6,037 bases of DNA, taken from Pseudomonadota bacterium (lineage in GTDB: Bacteria; Pseudomonadota; Gammaproteobacteria; Pseudomonadales; Oleiphilaceae). The stretch spans positions 1-6,037 of the forward strand of contig JAEZAA010000061.1 in the NCBI GenBank assembly GCA_023430625.1. The letters are read 5' to 3'. A model generated the notes under the pieces. That model was given only the letters and a program-made list of their open reading frames with translations, was not told where the DNA came from and made no database searches. Below are positions 4,214-6,037 of this stretch, in pieces (the first letter of the stretch is position 1; every line of letters starts with the position of its first letter). The translations under genes were made by a program, and so were the position numbers.

Positions 4214-6037
4214 ATGAAGAAAGTTTTGGCGGGTGTGATGTGCCTGGGTTTTGGCGGGATGGCCGATGCCGAGCCCGCAAAGCTGGCGCTGGATATCAAG
4301 GGCACCAGCCTGACCGAACTCATGGACCTCGAAGTGACATCCCTGTCGCGCAAGCCGGAGGAACTGAACAAGGTTCCTGCTGCCGTGCATGTGATCACCA
4401 ACGAGCAGATCCAACGCCTGGGCGTGACGCATATCGCCGAGGTCCTGCGCTATGCGCCCGGGGTGGAAGTGGCGCGCCTGGCCGCCAATCGCTGGGCCAT
4501 TTCCATTCGCGGATTTAACTCGGGCAACGCCAACAAGCTGCTGGTCATGATCGACGGCCGCAGTATCTACACGCCGCTCTATTCCGGGGTCTTCTGGGAA
4601 GAAAAGGATGTGCTGCTGGAAGACGTGGCGCGCATCGAAATCATTCGTGGCCCCGGCGGCACCCACTGGGGGGCGAACGCCGTCAACGGCGTGATCAACA
4701 TCATCACCAAGGATGCCGAAAGCACCCAGGGCGGCCTGGTCAAACTCGGCGCCGGCCTGGAAGAACGGGGCCTGGTGGCGGCCCGCTACGGCGGCAAGCT
4801 GGGCGAGGATACCTTCGCCCGGGTCTACGGCAAGCTCACCCGACGCGATGAAAGCGCTCTGGCCGGCCCCATTGAAGACGACGCGCGCATGGCCCAGGCC
4901 GGCTTCCGGCTGGACCACCACCTGAACCGGCAGGACCGGCTCACCCTGCAGGGCGATCTGTACCGGGGCGAGCAGGGCCCGGAGTACGAAGGGCTGCTTA
5001 CGCCTGGCCAGGAGTACAACGGCGGCAACCTGCGCTTTCAATGGAGCCACTGGGCGAACCCGGACCGTAACCACGAGTTCTCGGCCTATTACGACCGCAC
5101 CCATCTGGAATCCGGCGAGTTCAACGATCAGCGCCAGGTCTGGGACGCCGATTACCGCTTGTTGCAACGCTGGCGCAACCATGAACTGGTCGGCGGCCTG
5201 AGTTACCGCAATCTCTCCGATGAGGTCAAGTCGCCGGCCCAGGCCCGTTTCATTCCGCAGCGGCGCTCGGACGAGGTGCAAAGCGCCTTTCTTCAGGATG
5301 ACATCGGCTTTCTGGATGACCGGTTGCACCTGGTGGTAGGCACCAAGTACGAAGTCAACGACTATTCCGGCGAGGAGTGGCAGCCGAATGTGCGGGCCTC
5401 CTATGCCTTCACGGAGCGGACCCTGTTATGGGCGGCCTGGTCGAAGGCGGTGCGCACGCCCACCCGGCTGGAACATGATGCGTTGGTGAGTGATCGGACG
5501 GGTACGGTGGTGCTGGATGCCAACGACCATCTCAATCCCGAATATGCCGAATTCTATGAGCTGGGCTGGCGCCAGGCCTGGGCGGACGTCTGGCAGGTGG
5601 ATCTGGCGGCCTATGTGGGCAAGTACCGGGATCTGATGACGACGGTGATCTCCCCGGATAATCCAGAGGTACTGACCCTCGGCAATGCAATGGAAGGGGA
5701 TATCAAGGGTGTGGAGGCGTCTGTCACCCTGCAGGCTGCAACGAACTGGCTGGTGCGTCTGAATTACACCCATGCCGAGCTGGATATCACGTCCAAGCCC
5801 GGCAATCTGGATACCGAGCGCGGCCCCAATATCGCCGGCAGCACCCCCAACGACATGCTGAAACTGATTTCGCTCTGGGACATCAACGACCGCTGGCAGC
5901 TCAATACCTACCTGCGTTACGTCGATGAATTGCCGGCGCGGGATGCGTCCAGTTACTGGGTCGCGGACCTGTCCCTGGCCTGGCGGGTGCTGCCGCAAAC
6001 CCGGCTGCAACTGATGGGGCGCCACCTGGGACAGGGC
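4214..6037 (+). CDS. TonB-dependent outer-membrane receptor (3' end outside window)
   Basis: The frame stays open for 608 codons to the window edge. These receptors import scarce ligands, often iron chelates or cobalamin, using energy from TonB-ExbBD. Residues 1-19 form a signal peptide (KK, then a hydrophobic core, likely cut after ADA). Residues 33-45 read LTELMDLEVTSLS, a stretch common at the start of one group of such receptors and a possible TonB-box region. The plug spans about 50-166, with PAAVHVITNEQI, VLRYAPGVEV, ISIRGFNS, LVMIDGRSIY, the very conserved VARIEIIRGPGGTHWGANAV and NGVINIITK. The barrel follows, with SKAVRTPTR near 410-418 and NPEYAEFYELGWR from 441. The last residues in view (LQLMGRHLGQG) resemble the segment shortly before the C-terminal strand, so probably only a few tens of residues are missing. 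I chose the ATG at 4214 because GGAA (4204-4207) lies 6 nt upstream. An in-frame ATG at 4202 would add four residues but has no ribosome site. The ligand is unknown. Genes to the right may form an operon with it. Confidence 0.93.
   Translation, partial: MKKVLAGVMCLGFGGMADAEPAKLALDIKGTSLTELMDLEVTSLSRKPEELNKVPAAVHVITNEQIQRLGVTHIAEVLRYAPGVEVARLAANRWAISIRGFNSGNANKLLVMIDGRSIYTPLYSGVFWEEKDVLLEDVARIEIIRGPGGTHWGANAVNGVINIITKDAESTQGGLVKLGAGLEERGLVAARYGGKLGEDTFARVYGKLTRRDESALAGPIEDDARMAQAGFRLDHHLNRQDRLTLQGDLYRGEQGPEYEGLLTPGQEYNGGNLRFQWSHWANPDRNHEFSAYYDRTHLESGEFNDQRQVWDADYRLLQRWRNHELVGGLSYRNLSDEVKSPAQARFIPQRRSDEVQSAFLQDDIGFLDDRLHLVVGTKYEVNDYSGEEWQPNVRASYAFTERTLLWAAWSKAVRTPTRLEHDALVSDRTGTVVLDANDHLNPEYAEFYELGWRQAWADVWQVDLAAYVGKYRDLMTTVISPDNPEVLTLGNAMEGDIKGVEASVTLQAATNWLVRLNYTHAELDITSKPGNLDTERGPNIAGSTPNDMLKLISLWDINDRWQLNTYLRYVDELPARDASSYWVADLSLAWRVLPQTRLQLMGRHLGQG

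Noticed and set aside
4145..5329. 394-codon open frame on the minus strand
   Set aside because: It lies antisense to the TonB receptor, which has clear domain motifs along the same stretch. The minus-strand product shows no recognisable domain. Long antisense frames are common in GC-rich genes.
5426..6025. 199-codon open frame on the minus strand
   Set aside because: It is antisense to the barrel part of the TonB receptor, with no ribosome site or family motif seen.

Overview
The window is GC-rich, and its genes strongly favour G or C at third codon positions. The protein families (a lipoprotein TolC-type outer-membrane factor, guanine deaminase, a GNAT acetyltransferase and a TonB-dependent receptor) point to a Gram-negative gammaproteobacterium. 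The overall flavour is of marine or Pseudomonas-like groups such as Marinobacter, Alcanivorax or Pseudomonas. The genus is inferred from general resemblance only and cannot be fixed from the sequence alone.

Layout: (1) 1-338, plus strand: the C-terminal end of an unrecognised protein that begins outside the window. (2) 339-432: a short gap with a GC-rich hairpin whose loop is all T. (3) 433-1950, plus: a complete TolC-family outer-membrane lipoprotein. (4) 1961-3307, minus: a complete guanine deaminase (guaD), convergent with the TolC gene across only 10 bp. (5) 3308-3424: a divergent promoter region with a perfect TATAAT box inside a 21-bp near-perfect palindrome. (6) 3425-4018, plus: a GNAT-family acetyltransferase. 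(7) 4019-4213: a 195-bp leader region with several inverted repeats and a possible 12-codon leader ORF. (8) 4214-6037, plus: a TonB-dependent receptor with signal peptide, plug and most of its barrel, cut off by the window edge.

The genes do not form one pathway. The TolC-like protein probably belongs with genes upstream of the window, as the outer-membrane part of a tripartite export system. guaD is a purine-salvage or catabolism enzyme with no other purine gene in view. The GNAT gene shares a control region with guaD but its substrate is unknown. The TonB receptor is probably the first gene of a unit continuing to the right.

I found no CRISPR array, transposase, tRNA or rRNA, and no evidence of a new multi-gene system. 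The features most worth a second look are non-coding: the palindrome over the -10 box between guaD and the GNAT gene, and the structured leader before the TonB receptor.
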